Assembly (NCBI RefSeq): GCF_014648255.1
Contig: NZ_BMQT01000007.1
Location: forward strand, 151,706 to 215,705
Direction of reading: 5' to 3'
DNA: 64,000 nt
Source: Nocardioides albus
GTDB lineage: Bacteria; Actinomycetota; Actinomycetes; Propionibacteriales; Nocardioidaceae
Shown: one piece after another, positions 6,818-15,072 of the stretch
Layout: each line of letters opens with the position of its first letter
How positions within the stretch are numbered: the stretch's first letter is position 1
Notes under the pieces: model-generated
Database searches by the model: none
The model's input: only the letters and a program-made list of their open reading frames with translations
Told to the model about the DNA's origin: nothing
Translations under genes and position numbers: made by a program

Positions 6818-7246
6818 CTAGGGGAGCTGCCAGACTCCCGGGGAGCCCTTGGTCATCTGGCCGTCGGACAAGAGCGTCTGGCGGGCGCGTCGTGCTGCGT
6901 AGCGCCAGCGGAGCTCGCCTTCCGGCGTGGTCTCGAAGTCGCCGGGGAGAAGGCTGTCGCCCAGCTGGGTCTCGAGCTCGTCGAGGACGTCGTCGGCGGG
7001 CATCGAGCCACCGGCGTCGGCGAGGATCTCGAGGATGAGCGGCGCGAAGGCGGCCGGCGGGGTCCACTTGCGGGGAGCGGACTTGGTGACGACCTTCGGC
7101 GCGGCGGCCGTCGAGCTCGTCGTGGTCTTGCGCACCCGGGTTGTCGGCTTCTTCACCGGAGCCGGCGCGGGCGGGGCCGGGGGCCGCCCATGGATGCATT
7201 GTGACCTCGGCAGGTCGCACAGCTCGCAATAGTCAGTCTCGGACAT
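6818..7246 (-). CDS. Zinc-ribbon plus winged-helix protein of unknown function
   Basis: 142 residues. The N-terminus has a compact zinc-knuckle 'CELCDLPRSQCIHG', followed by a Pro/Ala/Lys/Thr-rich linker (about residues 20-60) and a C-terminal winged-helix-like domain beginning 'FAPLILEILADAGGSMPADDV' (20-residue excerpt shortened) and ending 'RQTLLSDGQMTKGSPGVWQL'. That ending resembles the N-terminal domain of Mrr-type proteins. It probably binds DNA, but no target is evident. The ATG at 7246 is chosen over one at 7258 because a TATGGT -10 box lies 7 nt upstream of it. Confidence 0.65.
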   Translation of the reverse strand: MSETDYCELCDLPRSQCIHGRPPAPPAPAPVKKPTTRVRKTTTSSTAAAPKVVTKSAPRKWTPPAAFAPLILEILADAGGSMPADDVLDELETQLGDSLLPGDFETTPEGELRWRYAARRARQTLLSDGQMTKGSPGVWQLP

Positions 7247-7253
7247 CAGCACA

Positions 7254-7259
7254 ACCATA
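7254..7259 (-). promoter_or_regulatory. -10 box TATGGT for the zinc-ribbon gene (leaderless)
   Basis: TATGGT on the minus strand, 7 nt before the ATG at 7246; it decides between two in-frame ATG codons. Confidence 0.5.
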
Positions 7260-7335
7260 TCGGCCCCAGCCCCGGACTCTGCATCCTGTCGTGCCGTCCC
7301 GGCGATGGATGCCGGTGCGACCTGCGAGGATGCGC

Positions 7336-7341
7336 TACTTT
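7336..7341 (+). promoter_or_regulatory. -10 box TACTTT for the aminoglycoside phosphotransferase-like gene
   Basis: TACTTT ends 7 nt before the ATG at 7349. A TTG at 7340 is in frame but overlaps this box. Confidence 0.55.
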
Positions 7342-7348
7342 GACAAGC

Positions 7349-8260
7349 ATGTGGCAGCCCGATCCCGGGTGGCTCGTCCTTCCCGGAGGCACCGGACCCT
7401 CCACGCTGGGGGTCTGGCGCACTGCGGTGGGCGAGGAACCCGTGGTCATCAAGCGGCTCGGGCAGCCGGGGACGTACGATCCGGCCGAGCTGAGCCGACG
7501 GCGACACTTCGCCTACTGGCGGCGGGCTGCCGATGTCGCCACCTCGGGTCTCGTCGACGACACCCCCGGCATGATCGGCGTGCGCACGAGCGTCGCCGAG
7601 GACGACGAGGGGATCACGCTGACCACCGACTGGGTCGAGGACGCGGCCAACTCCGGGCTCTTCGCGGCACTCTCCATGGGGCGCTTCGCAGGGGCGGACC
7701 TCGGCGAGGTCCGCTGGCTCGCGCGTGACCAGTTCCGCGATCGGATGGCGCGAGTGGAATACAGCGGCGGCTGGCCGACCCTGATGCGGACCACTGCCGC
7801 GGACATCGCCGACGTCCTCTGGGAGCGACGCGGGCGCTTCATCGACCTTCTCGACCGGCTGCCTCAGGTCGCCCAGCACGGTGACCCCGCGCCGCAGAAC
7901 CTCCTCGGACGCACCGAGGACGGTGAGCGGCTGATCGCGATCGACTGGTCCAGCCTCGGCCGCGGTCCCGTCGGTGGCGACCTCGGCCTCTATCTGCTGC
8001 ACGCCAGGGAGTCGTTCGAACCGCTGCTGGAGGCGTACGTCCTGGGGTTGCCCGCCGGCCTCGCGACACGTGAGGAGGCGACCATCGGTGCGCAGATCTG
8101 TGCCGTCTACACCGCGCTGAGCCGGGCCGAGTGGGCGCTCAGCCGGATCACTCCGGGGGAGGGTCCGTTGCTCGCCAAGTTCCGTCATCCCGCGGTCGCC
8201 CCGCATCTGCGTACGCTGCAGAAGCAGGCTCCGCTCGTCGAGGCTCTGCTCGAGATGTGA
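7349..8260 (+). CDS. APH-fold phosphotransferase
   Basis: 303 residues with a protein-kinase-like fold. The ATP-binding lysine is in 'EEPVVIKRLG', the catalytic loop is 'QHGDPAPQNLLG' (HGDxxxxN) and the metal-binding Asp is in 'LIAIDWSS'. Members phosphorylate aminoglycosides, choline, homoserine or other small molecules; nothing in the sequence says which. It lies alone and divergent from the zinc-ribbon gene. I would not call it a resistance gene without evidence, since most actinobacterial relatives are of unknown substrate. Confidence 0.8.
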   Translation: MWQPDPGWLVLPGGTGPSTLGVWRTAVGEEPVVIKRLGQPGTYDPAELSRRRHFAYWRRAADVATSGLVDDTPGMIGVRTSVAEDDEGITLTTDWVEDAANSGLFAALSMGRFAGADLGEVRWLARDQFRDRMARVEYSGGWPTLMRTTAADIADVLWERRGRFIDLLDRLPQVAQHGDPAPQNLLGRTEDGERLIAIDWSSLGRGPVGGDLGLYLLHARESFEPLLEAYVLGLPAGLATREEATIGAQICAVYTALSRAEWALSRITPGEGPLLAKFRHPAVAPHLRTLQKQAPLVEALLEM

Positions 8261-8272
8261 GCCTGCCCGGGC

Positions 8273-9229
8273 CTACGGGTTGTCGAGATCGCGCGCCTTG
8301 AAGGTGTCGCAGTCGGCGATCGAGTCGGTGGTCATGCCCTTGCGGAACCAGGCGATCCGCTGCTCGGACGAGCCGTGGGTGAACGAGGAGGTGTCGACGC
8401 GGCCGGTCGCCCTCGACTGGATGTGGTCGTCGCCGACGGTCTTAGCGGCGTCGATGCCCTCGGTGATGTCCTGGTCGGTGATGTCCTCGACGAAACCGTC
8501 GTTCTCCGCAGCGGCGGTCCACATGCCGGCGTAGCAGTCGGCCTGCAGCTCGAGGCGCACTGCGTCTGAGTCGGGGCCCTGCTGGGTGCGGACCTGCCCC
8601 ATGGTGCCGAGCAGGTTCTGGATGTGGTGACCGTATTCGTGGGCGAGCACGTAGGCGCGTACGAAGGTGGTGTCCTGTCCGCCGAGCTGCTCGAAGATGG
8701 AGTCGAAGAACGTCGGGTCGAGGTAGATGGTCTGGTCGGCCGGGCAGTAGAAGGGGCCGACGGAGCTCGACGCGGAGCCGCAGCCGCCGGTCTGGACCTG
8801 GTCGGTGAAGACGTGGACCGACTGCTCGGGCTGGAACCGGCCGGCGAGGTCGGGCTGGGAGTCCCAATAGCCGGTCATCGAGTTCTCCAGCGCCACCAGG
8901 GCACAGTTCTCGTCGTTGTTGGCGTCCTCGCCGGTCTTGCACGCCCCGAAGTCGCCGGTCTCCCCGCCTTCGGCGCCCTGCATGCCGCCGAAGGTGCCGG
9001 TGCCGATCGATGACGAGCTGCCACCGTCCCCGAGCACCTGCGGGCCGACGCCGGTGCACTGGGTGATGAGGAAGAAGACCAGCAGGACGATGACGGTGCC
9101 GATCCCGCCGCCGGCCTTGCCGCCGGGGATCGGGATCCGGGCGCCGCCTCCGCCGCCACCGAACCCGCCGCGACCACCGCCGCCGGAGGTCCGGCTGGTG
9201 TCGAGTCTGGCCTTCGGGTTGAACCGCAT
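8273..9229 (-). CDS. YpfJ-type neutral zinc metallopeptidase, membrane anchored
   Basis: 318 residues of the Zn_peptidase family (PF04228). After a Gly/Arg-rich N-terminus ('SGGGGRGGFGGGGGG') there is one membrane helix ('TVIVLLVFFLITQCTG', about residues 45-62). The extracytoplasmic domain contains the metalloprotease motif HEYGH in 'LAHEYGHHIQNLLG' and 'ELQADCYAGMW', whose Glu/Asp probably supplies the third ligand. The start ATG 9229 has GGGGGA a few bases upstream. Substrates are unknown. The C-terminus converges on the phosphotransferase gene with 12 bp between stops. Confidence 0.88.
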   Translation of the reverse strand: MRFNPKARLDTSRTSGGGGRGGFGGGGGGARIPIPGGKAGGGIGTVIVLLVFFLITQCTGVGPQVLGDGGSSSSIGTGTFGGMQGAEGGETGDFGACKTGEDANNDENCALVALENSMTGYWDSQPDLAGRFQPEQSVHVFTDQVQTGGCGSASSSVGPFYCPADQTIYLDPTFFDSIFEQLGGQDTTFVRAYVLAHEYGHHIQNLLGTMGQVRTQQGPDSDAVRLELQADCYAGMWTAAAENDGFVEDITDQDITEGIDAAKTVGDDHIQSRATGRVDTSSFTHGSSEQRIAWFRKGMTTDSIADCDTFKARDLDNP

Positions 9230-9275
9230 CTTGTCCCCCTGGGGTGCTGATGTGTGGGACCGAGTGCCCCGCCCA

Positions 9276-9281
9276 TACACT
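9276..9281 (+). promoter_or_regulatory. -10 box TACACT for the first ABC-F gene
   Basis: TACACT ends 10 nt before the ATG at 9292; the short leader AGTGACGGAG might also serve as a ribosome-binding site. Confidence 0.5.
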
Positions 9282-9291
9282 AGTGACGGAG

Positions 9292-10890
9292 ATGATCACT
9301 GCCCATGACCTAGAAGTCCGCGTCGGCGCCAGACTTTTGATGGAGAACGTCACCTTCCGAGTCGGACCCGGCGACAAGGTCGGGCTCGTCGGCCGTAACG
9401 GCGCGGGAAAGACGACCCTGACGAAGGTGCTCGCCGGCGACCACCTACCAGCAGCCGGAACGGTGTCCAACACCGGTGAGATCGGCTACCTGCCTCAGGA
9501 CCCGCGGGTCGGCGATCCCGAGGTGATCGCCAAGGACCGGATCCTGTCCGCGCGCGGCCTCGACGATGCCGTACGCCGCATGCGGATCGCCGAGGAGGAG
9601 ATGGGCTCCGAGGACCCCAAGCTGCGCGAGAAGGCGATGAAGCGCTACCAGCGCGCGCACGACGAGCTCGACGCCGGCGGCGGCTATGCGGCCGAGACCG
9701 AGGCCCTGCAGATCGCCCAGTCGCTCGGCATCCCCGACCGGATCATGACCCAGCCGCTGAAGACGTTGTCGGGCGGTCAGAGGAGACGCGTCGAGCTGGC
9801 GCGCATCCTCTTCTCGAGCGCCGAGGTGCTGATCCTCGACGAGCCGACCAACCACCTCGACGCCGACTCGATCATCTGGCTGCGCGACTGGATGAAGTCC
9901 TACAAGGGCGGCTTCATCGTGATCTCCCACGACAACGACCTGCTCGCCCAGACGGTCAACAAGGTCTTCCACCTCGACGGCAACCGCGAGGTGATCGACA
10001 TCTACAACATGCCGTGGAAGCAGTATCTGATCCAGCGCGAGACCGACGAGGCCCGCCGCAAGCGCGAGCTGATGAACGCGCAGAACAAGGCCAAGACGCT
10101 CACCGACCAGGCCAACAAGATGCGGGCCAAGGCCACCAAGGCGACCGCCGCGCAGAGCATGCTCAAGCGCGCGGAGAAGATCATGGCGGGCGTCGAGGGC
10201 GAGCGGCAGCAGGAGAAGGTCGCCGCGATCAAGTTCCCCTCGCCGGCGCCCTCGGGCAAGACTCCGCTCACCGCCCACGACCTGTCGAAGTCCTATGGCG
10301 CCCTGGAGGTCTTCACCGCTGTCGACCTGGCGATCGACCGGGGGACCCGCGTGGTCATCCTCGGGCTCAACGGTGCCGGCAAGACCACGATGCTGCGCAT
10401 CCTGGCCGGGGTCGACAAGCCCGACACCGGTGAGGTCGTACCCGGCCACGGGCTCAAGGTCGGCTACTACGCCCAGGAGCACGAGACGCTCGACACCAAG
10501 CGGTCGGTGCTGCAGAACATGCAGTCCGCGGCGCCACAGCTGACCGACACCGAGGCCCGCACCGTGCTGGGTGCGTTCCTCTTCAGCGGTGACGACGTGC
10601 ACAAGCCGGCCGGGGTGCTCTCCGGCGGGGAGAAGACCCGGTTGGCCCTCGCCTCCCTGGTCGTCTCGGCGGCCAACGTGCTCCTGCTCGACGAGCCCAC
10701 CAACAACCTCGACCCGGCCTCCCGCGAGGAGGTGCTCAACGCGATCCGCCGCTACGAGGGCGCGATCGTGCTGGTCACCCACGACGAGGGTGCCGTGCAC
10801 GCGCTGGAGCCCGACAAGGTGCTCATCCTCCCCGACGGTGTCGAGGACCTGTGGAACGAGGAGTACGCCGACCTGGTCTCGCTCGCCTGA
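9292..10890 (+). CDS. ABC-F family ATPase (ribosome-associated translation factor)
   Basis: 532 residues with two ABC domains and no membrane segments. Domain 1: Walker A 'GRNGAGKTT', signature 'LSGGQRRRVELAR', Walker B 'VLILDEPTNHLD'. Domain 2: Walker A 'GLNGAGKTT', signature 'LSGGEKTRLALAS', Walker B 'VLLLDEPTNNLD'. Between them is the charged P-site-tRNA-interacting linker (around residues 245-320, rich in Lys/Arg/Gln). ABC-F proteins bind the ribosomal E site and resolve stalled states. This one looks like a housekeeping type conserved in actinobacteria; a second, more divergent ABC-F is at 61379. Confidence 0.92.
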   Translation: MITAHDLEVRVGARLLMENVTFRVGPGDKVGLVGRNGAGKTTLTKVLAGDHLPAAGTVSNTGEIGYLPQDPRVGDPEVIAKDRILSARGLDDAVRRMRIAEEEMGSEDPKLREKAMKRYQRAHDELDAGGGYAAETEALQIAQSLGIPDRIMTQPLKTLSGGQRRRVELARILFSSAEVLILDEPTNHLDADSIIWLRDWMKSYKGGFIVISHDNDLLAQTVNKVFHLDGNREVIDIYNMPWKQYLIQRETDEARRKRELMNAQNKAKTLTDQANKMRAKATKATAAQSMLKRAEKIMAGVEGERQQEKVAAIKFPSPAPSGKTPLTAHDLSKSYGALEVFTAVDLAIDRGTRVVILGLNGAGKTTMLRILAGVDKPDTGEVVPGHGLKVGYYAQEHETLDTKRSVLQNMQSAAPQLTDTEARTVLGAFLFSGDDVHKPAGVLSGGEKTRLALASLVVSAANVLLLDEPTNNLDPASREEVLNAIRRYEGAIVLVTHDEGAVHALEPDKVLILPDGVEDLWNEEYADLVSLA

Positions 10891-10894
10891 CCGC

Positions 10895-12127
10895 TCAGGT
10901 CAGGGTGCGTGAGAACGTCACCGGCATCGAGGTCGGGTAGCGGTAGGAGAGCGAGTCGGTGTTGCGCTCGACCTGGTCGGCCGGCACCGCGAGGGAGACC
11001 TCGGGGAGTCGCTCCAGGACGGTGCGTACGGCTGCCTGGACGATGATCGTGCCGGGCCGTTGCGCGGGGCACGAGTGCGGACCGGCGCTCCACGACATGT
11101 GGGCGCGGTTGCCGATCTCGAGCCACGGGTCGCTGCCGGTCATCAGCGGGTCGACGTTGGCTGCCGCGATGCACGGCACCACCGCGTCACCCTTGCGGAT
11201 CAGCTGGCCGCCGAGCTCGACGTCGCGCAGCGCGAACCGCGGGGTGATGTTGTAGCACGGTGGGTCGCGCCACATGACCTCCTCGATCGCCTGGTCGACG
11301 TCGAGGCGACCGCCGCGCAGGCGGCCGGCGAAACGCTCGTCGGAGAGCATCAGCAGCAGGGTCTGGGTGATGGTCGCGATGGTCAGCTCGTTGCCGGCGA
11401 TGATCATCACGATCATCGCCTCCATGACCTCGTTGTCGTCCCACAGACCGGGGTCGTCGATCAGGTGCGAGGTGAGGTCGTCCTGCGGGTCTCGGCGGCG
11501 CCTGGCGATGTGGTCGACGATCTCCACGGCGAGCTCGATGACCCCCTCCTGGGCGAGCTGGCCGCCGCCGAGGACCTTGTGGGCCGCCTTGCGCATCGAG
11601 TCGCCGACCTCGCGGCCCATGCCGAACATCGCGGCGACCGAGAGCAGCGGGATCAGCACGGCGTAGTCCTGGACAAGGTCGGCCTCGCCACGCTCGAGCA
11701 TGTCGTCGACGAGGTCGTTGCAGATGCTGCGTACCTGCGCGGCGTAGCTGTGCTCCTCGACCCGCGAGAGGGCTCGGTCGACCGGCGAGCGCAGCCGCCG
11801 GCGGAGCTCTCCGTCGTTGTGGAAGGAGTTCTGCCGGGTGGTCACGAACGGGTAGATCGGCATGTCCGGCGAGATCTTGCCCTCCTGCACGGCGCTCCAG
11901 TTGTCGCCGTTGCGGGAGAAGACCTCCTCGTTGCGGATGACCTCGCTGAACTCGGCGTAGCCCATCGCGAACCAGAGGCGTACGCCGGGGGAGAGCTCGC
12001 CGGGGGCGACCGGACCCCACTCGGCCCGGAGCCGTTGGTGCACCTCTCTCGCCTGCGGGCCGACAGTGTCGGGGGCCTGGACGAGGTCGGTGAGGTCGGT
12101 GAGACGTACGGTGCGGGTGGGAGTCAT
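10895..12127 (-). CDS. cvnE: Conservon cytochrome P450 (CvnE)
   Basis: 410 residues, last gene of the conservon. P450 features: I-helix 'IIAGNELTIAT' (AGxExT), and a heme loop 'WSAGPHSCPAQRPG' whose Cys is the likely heme ligand. Two points are unusual: Trp replaces the normal Phe at the loop start, and 'CPA' replaces C-x-G. The K-helix reads 'AIEEVMWRDPP', so the usual ExxR spacing is not obvious. P450s are common conservon members in Streptomyces, but their substrates are unknown. ATG 12127 was chosen from two or more options as giving a normal P450 length; the start is less certain than the gene. Confidence 0.88.
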   Translation of the reverse strand: MTPTRTVRLTDLTDLVQAPDTVGPQAREVHQRLRAEWGPVAPGELSPGVRLWFAMGYAEFSEVIRNEEVFSRNGDNWSAVQEGKISPDMPIYPFVTTRQNSFHNDGELRRRLRSPVDRALSRVEEHSYAAQVRSICNDLVDDMLERGEADLVQDYAVLIPLLSVAAMFGMGREVGDSMRKAAHKVLGGGQLAQEGVIELAVEIVDHIARRRRDPQDDLTSHLIDDPGLWDDNEVMEAMIVMIIAGNELTIATITQTLLLMLSDERFAGRLRGGRLDVDQAIEEVMWRDPPCYNITPRFALRDVELGGQLIRKGDAVVPCIAAANVDPLMTGSDPWLEIGNRAHMSWSAGPHSCPAQRPGTIIVQAAVRTVLERLPEVSLAVPADQVERNTDSLSYRYPTSMPVTFSRTLT

Positions 12128-12159
12128 GGCGATGGTGCCTGTTCGGTCGTGGGTCGGGG

Positions 12160-12747
12160 TCAGCGCGTCTTCAGGGCGTGGCGCACGAGCGTGGCGAGCG
12201 CTCGGACGCAGGCGTTTCGGTTCTTGGCGTTGCACACCACGATCGGCGTCTCGTCATCGAGGTCGAGCGCCGTGCGGATCTGGTCGGGCTCGTAGCTCGG
12301 TGCGTCGGGGAACTGGTTGATCGCGACCACGAACGGCAGGGACGTACGCGTCTCGAGCTGGTCCAGCACCTCGAAGGAGTCGGCCAGGCGGCGGGTGTCG
12401 ACGAGGACCAGGGCGCCGGCGGCGCCCTCGGCGAGGCCGGACCACAGGTCCCAGAATCGGCGCTGCCCGGGAGTGCCGAACAGGTAGAGCGCGATCTCGT
12501 CGGTCAGCGTGATCCGGCCGAAGTCCATCGCGACCGTGGTCGTCGTCTTCTTCGGGGTCGCCTCGAGCTCGTCGATCCCCTCGCTGGCCTGGGTGATCGT
12601 CTCCTCGGTGCGCAGCGGCTCGATCTCGCTGACCGAGCCGATCAACGTGGTCTTCCCGACTCCGAAGGAGCCGACCACCAGGATCTTGACCGACTCGACG
12701 ACCGTCGGCGCCAGATAGTGGTTGCCGTCAGAGGTGGTTGAGAGCAT
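12160..12747 (-). CDS. cvnD: Conservon small GTPase (CvnD)
   Basis: 195 residues, a MglA/Ras-like GTPase. P-loop 'VVGSFGVGKTTLIGSV', switch region 'TTTTVAMDFG', G3-like 'LFGTPGQRRFWDLW' and G4 'AINQFPD' (in place of NKxD). It acts as a molecular switch with CvnA-C at the membrane in the G-protein-like conservon complex known from Streptomyces. Its ATG lies inside the end of cvnC, a 20-bp overlap typical of these operons. Confidence 0.95.
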   Translation of the reverse strand: MLSTTSDGNHYLAPTVVESVKILVVGSFGVGKTTLIGSVSEIEPLRTEETITQASEGIDELEATPKKTTTTVAMDFGRITLTDEIALYLFGTPGQRRFWDLWSGLAEGAAGALVLVDTRRLADSFEVLDQLETRTSLPFVVAINQFPDAPSYEPDQIRTALDLDDETPIVVCNAKNRNACVRALATLVRHALKTR

Positions 12748-13084
12748 GCAGGACCTTCTGGAGGGTTTCGCGGGAGGGGCCGGCGGCGGTGTCGCTGTCG
12801 GGACGCACGCCGATCAGGCCGGCGTCGATCATGTCCGAGGCGATCACCGCGAGGACGCTGACCGGCTGGCCCAGATGGGCGGCCATCTCCGCCATCGAGA
12901 TCACGCCCCGACACTGGGAGAGGACCTCGCGCTCCTGCCGGCCGACCGAGGTGGCCCTCGGGCTGGTGTGGCCGATCAGGAGCGTCGCCGGGGTCAGCCG
13001 ATGGGTCGGCCGCGCGCGACCACCGGTCCGGACATAGGACCGGATCGGGTGGTCGACGTAGTCGTCCTCGGGGGCGTCGGGCAT
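12728..13084 (-). CDS. cvnC: Conservon DUF742 protein (CvnC)
   Basis: 118 residues, DUF742. It shows 'SYVRTGGRARPTHRL' near the N-terminus and a winged-helix-like stretch 'ISMAEMAAHLGQPVSVLAV' followed by 'IASDMIDAGLIGVR'. In conservons this small protein links the kinase/roadblock pair to the GTPase. It is 24 bp after cvnB and overlaps cvnD by 20 bp. Confidence 0.94.
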   Translation of the reverse strand: MPDAPEDDYVDHPIRSYVRTGGRARPTHRLTPATLLIGHTSPRATSVGRQEREVLSQCRGVISMAEMAAHLGQPVSVLAVIASDMIDAGLIGVRPDSDTAAGPSRETLQKVLHALNHL

Positions 13085-13108
13085 CGGCGCGGCTCTGGTC
13101 GATTCGGG

Positions 13109-13495
13109 TCAGACCGAGCGCCTCGGGGTGCTCATCGCGCGCTCCCCGATCATCAGGACGGTCGCCTGCATCTGCTGGGCGACCAGCGCCGGGTCGATGC
13201 TCATCTCGGTGATCACCGCGAGCCGCGAGCCGTCCCCGGCACCACGGATGAACAGGAAGCCGCCGTTGAACTCGACCATCACCTGCCGGGGATGGGCATC
13301 GGCACCGAACTGACGGCTGATCCCGTGGCCGAGGGAGGTCAGACCGGCACATGCCGCGGCGAGCTTGTCGGCCTCCTCGCGTGAGGTCTCGCTCGTGCGA
13401 ACCCGGACGAGGCCGTCTGCGGAGAGGACCACGACATGACGTACGCCGCGTACTCCCGCGACCAGCTCCAGCATCCAGCTGTTCTCGTCGGTCAT
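13109..13495 (-). CDS. cvnB: Conservon roadblock/LC7 protein (CvnB)
   Basis: 128 residues with the roadblock/LC7 fold: 'VRHVVVLSADGLVRVRT' and 'LTSLGHGISRQFGADAHP', then the strand 'RQVMVEFNGGFLFIRGAG'. Roadblock proteins pair with MglA-type GTPases and control their nucleotide state. The start overlaps the cvnA stop by 4 bp (ATGA). Confidence 0.95.
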   Translation of the reverse strand: MTDENSWMLELVAGVRGVRHVVVLSADGLVRVRTSETSREEADKLAAACAGLTSLGHGISRQFGADAHPRQVMVEFNGGFLFIRGAGDGSRLAVITEMSIDPALVAQQMQATVLMIGERAMSTPRRSV

Positions 13496-14853
13496 CGGTT
13501 CCTCCAGTGGCTCTCGGGTGCGGACTCGGTCTCGGTGGTGGTGCTGAGGAAGCTGCTCATCCAGGCGCCCGCCTGCTCGGCGGTCGGCTCCGGGCGGGGA
13601 GCGACGACCGGGCTCCCCTCAGCTCGCTGCTCTCCGCGCGCAGGGCGTTCGCCGCGTCTGGACCGGCGCTGGGGAAGGCCGTCGGAGGTGAACGACGTCG
13701 GCTGGTGCGGCTCTCGAGGTGAGGGGGCGGTCGACGCCGGCGTACGCGGCGGGAGCTGCTCGGGAACGTCCGCGCTCATCGGGGTGACCATCGCCTCCGG
13801 GACGAGGACGGCGACCCGCAGGCCACCGTGGACGGACTCGGTCAGGTCGACCCGGAACCCGTGGCGGCGTACGTAGGTGCCGACCACCGCCAGGCCGGTC
13901 TGCGGGATCTCGCCGAGGTCGGGCAGGCGAACCTGCCGGGTGCCCGAGGCGATCTCACGCATCCAGGCCAGGTTGGTCTCGTCCATGCCGACCCCGGCGT
14001 CGTCGATCTCGAGGGCCGCCCCGCGGCGTACGGAACGGATGGTGACCAGCACCTCCGTCGCCGGCGGCGAGGACTGGGTCGCGTTGGCCAGGAGCTCGGC
14101 GACCAGATGGATCAGCGGCTCGACGTACGCGCCCTGGACCGCGACCGGCGGGTCCCCCTCCACCCGGACCCGTCGATAGGCGGTGATCCGTCCGGCCGCA
14201 CCCCGGACGATGTCGGCGATCGGGAGCGGGTCGCGCCAGTGCTGCCCGGGCTGCTCCCCGCACAACGTCGCGATGCTCTGCGCCAGCCGGGCCTGCTGCG
14301 CCGCCGCGTGGTCGACCCGCATCCCTGCCTCGAGCACGTCCGGTTCGGCCGGGAACTTGGCCACCATCCGCGTCGACTCCTCCTGGATCCGGTGCGCCGA
14401 CGCCTGCACCTTGCGAGACAGCGACAGCACGGCCACCCGCATCCCGGCCTCCCCGCCTCTCCCTGCCGAGACGTCAGGCACGTCGGCCGAGACGTCACGT
14501 ACGTCGGCCGAGACGTCACTCGCGTCGGCCGAGGTGTCATCCGGTGACGCTTCGGCCGACGCGAGCGACGTCTCGGCCTGCGGGCCTGACGCCTCGACCG
14601 ACGTACGTGACGCCTCGGCCGACGCGGGTGACGCCTCGGCGGGCGCCCGTTCGGGGGCGAGGTCGTAGGCCATCGCGGTCAGCCACAGGGTGAGGGCGAC
14701 GACGGGTACGCCGGCGAGGATCCAGCGCCAGATCCACTGGTCACCGGGGGCGGTGACGAAGATGACGGGCGAGAGCGCGACGAAGAGGAGGATCGCGGTA
14801 CTGCAGAACCATGGTCCGGCTCGATGGAGTCGGACCAGGAGTGGTCGGGTCAT
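13492..14853 (-). CDS. cvnA: Conservon sensor histidine kinase-like protein (CvnA)
   Basis: 453 residues, first gene of the conservon. Two membrane helices (about 13-35 and 40-63) are followed by a low-complexity linker (residues about 71-130) made of seven-residue blocks such as 'AEASPAS' and 'SADVPDV', which is the translation of a 21-bp repeat array. Then comes a dimerisation helix ('MRVDHAAAQQARLAQS') and an HATPase domain with N-box 'HLVAELLANATQ' and G1-box 'IDDAGVGMD'. The C-terminal 100 residues are Pro/Arg-rich and probably disordered. It has no large sensor domain, unlike many CvnA proteins. Confidence 0.92.
   Translation of the reverse strand: MTRPLLVRLHRAGPWFCSTAILLFVALSPVIFVTAPGDQWIWRWILAGVPVVALTLWLTAMAYDLAPERAPAEASPASAEASRTSVEASGPQAETSLASAEASPDDTSADASDVSADVRDVSADVPDVSAGRGGEAGMRVAVLSLSRKVQASAHRIQEESTRMVAKFPAEPDVLEAGMRVDHAAAQQARLAQSIATLCGEQPGQHWRDPLPIADIVRGAAGRITAYRRVRVEGDPPVAVQGAYVEPLIHLVAELLANATQSSPPATEVLVTIRSVRRGAALEIDDAGVGMDETNLAWMREIASGTRQVRLPDLGEIPQTGLAVVGTYVRRHGFRVDLTESVHGGLRVAVLVPEAMVTPMSADVPEQLPPRTPASTAPSPREPHQPTSFTSDGLPQRRSRRGERPARGEQRAEGSPVVAPRPEPTAEQAGAWMSSFLSTTTETESAPESHWRNR
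14464..14641. repeat. 21-bp repeat array B, in frame inside cvnA
   Basis: Three and a half direct units with core GGCCGAGACGTCAC (14464-14543), a short centre, then four and a half inverted units with core GTGACGCCTCGGCC (14544-14641). Because 21 bp is seven codons, the array is read as seven-residue blocks in the cvnA linker with no stop. Confidence 0.92.
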
Positions 14854-14987
14854 GGAGGCACCTGGTGTGGGGGCTGGCAGTCAGGGCATGAACCCGCGGG
14901 TCGGAGCAGTCTGGAGGAATCCTGATCCAGCCATTCAGAGACCGGCGCACACACGCGCCCCACTTCTTACCACCAACTGAGCGCTTG

Positions 14988-15006
14988 GTCACCTCTCTGA
15001 GGTGAC
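14988..15006. promoter_or_regulatory. Palindromic operator candidate before the ABC exporter
   Basis: GTCACCTC-TCT-GAGGTGAC, a perfect 8-bp inverted repeat, 54 bp before the TAAGGT -10 box of the exporter and in the shared region with cvnA. It may bind a dimeric regulator; which one is unknown. Confidence 0.45.
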
Positions 15007-15060
15007 TTTGACCATAATTCGCCGATGCATCCTCGACGCGGCCGAACCGCCATGGCCGAC

Positions 15061-15066
15061 TAAGGT
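15061..15066 (+). promoter_or_regulatory. -10 box TAAGGT for the ABC exporter (leaderless)
   Basis: TAAGGT ends 6 nt before the GTG at 15073, supporting GTG over the ATG at 15082. Confidence 0.55.
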
Positions 15067-15072
15067 GACGGG

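Noticed and set aside
7349..8260. Aminoglycoside resistance gene
   Set aside because: The fold is right but most relatives act on other small molecules and nothing here points to a drug substrate.
12160..14853. Ordinary two-component system
   Set aside because: No response regulator follows the kinase-like gene; the roadblock, DUF742, GTPase and P450 order is that of a conservon.
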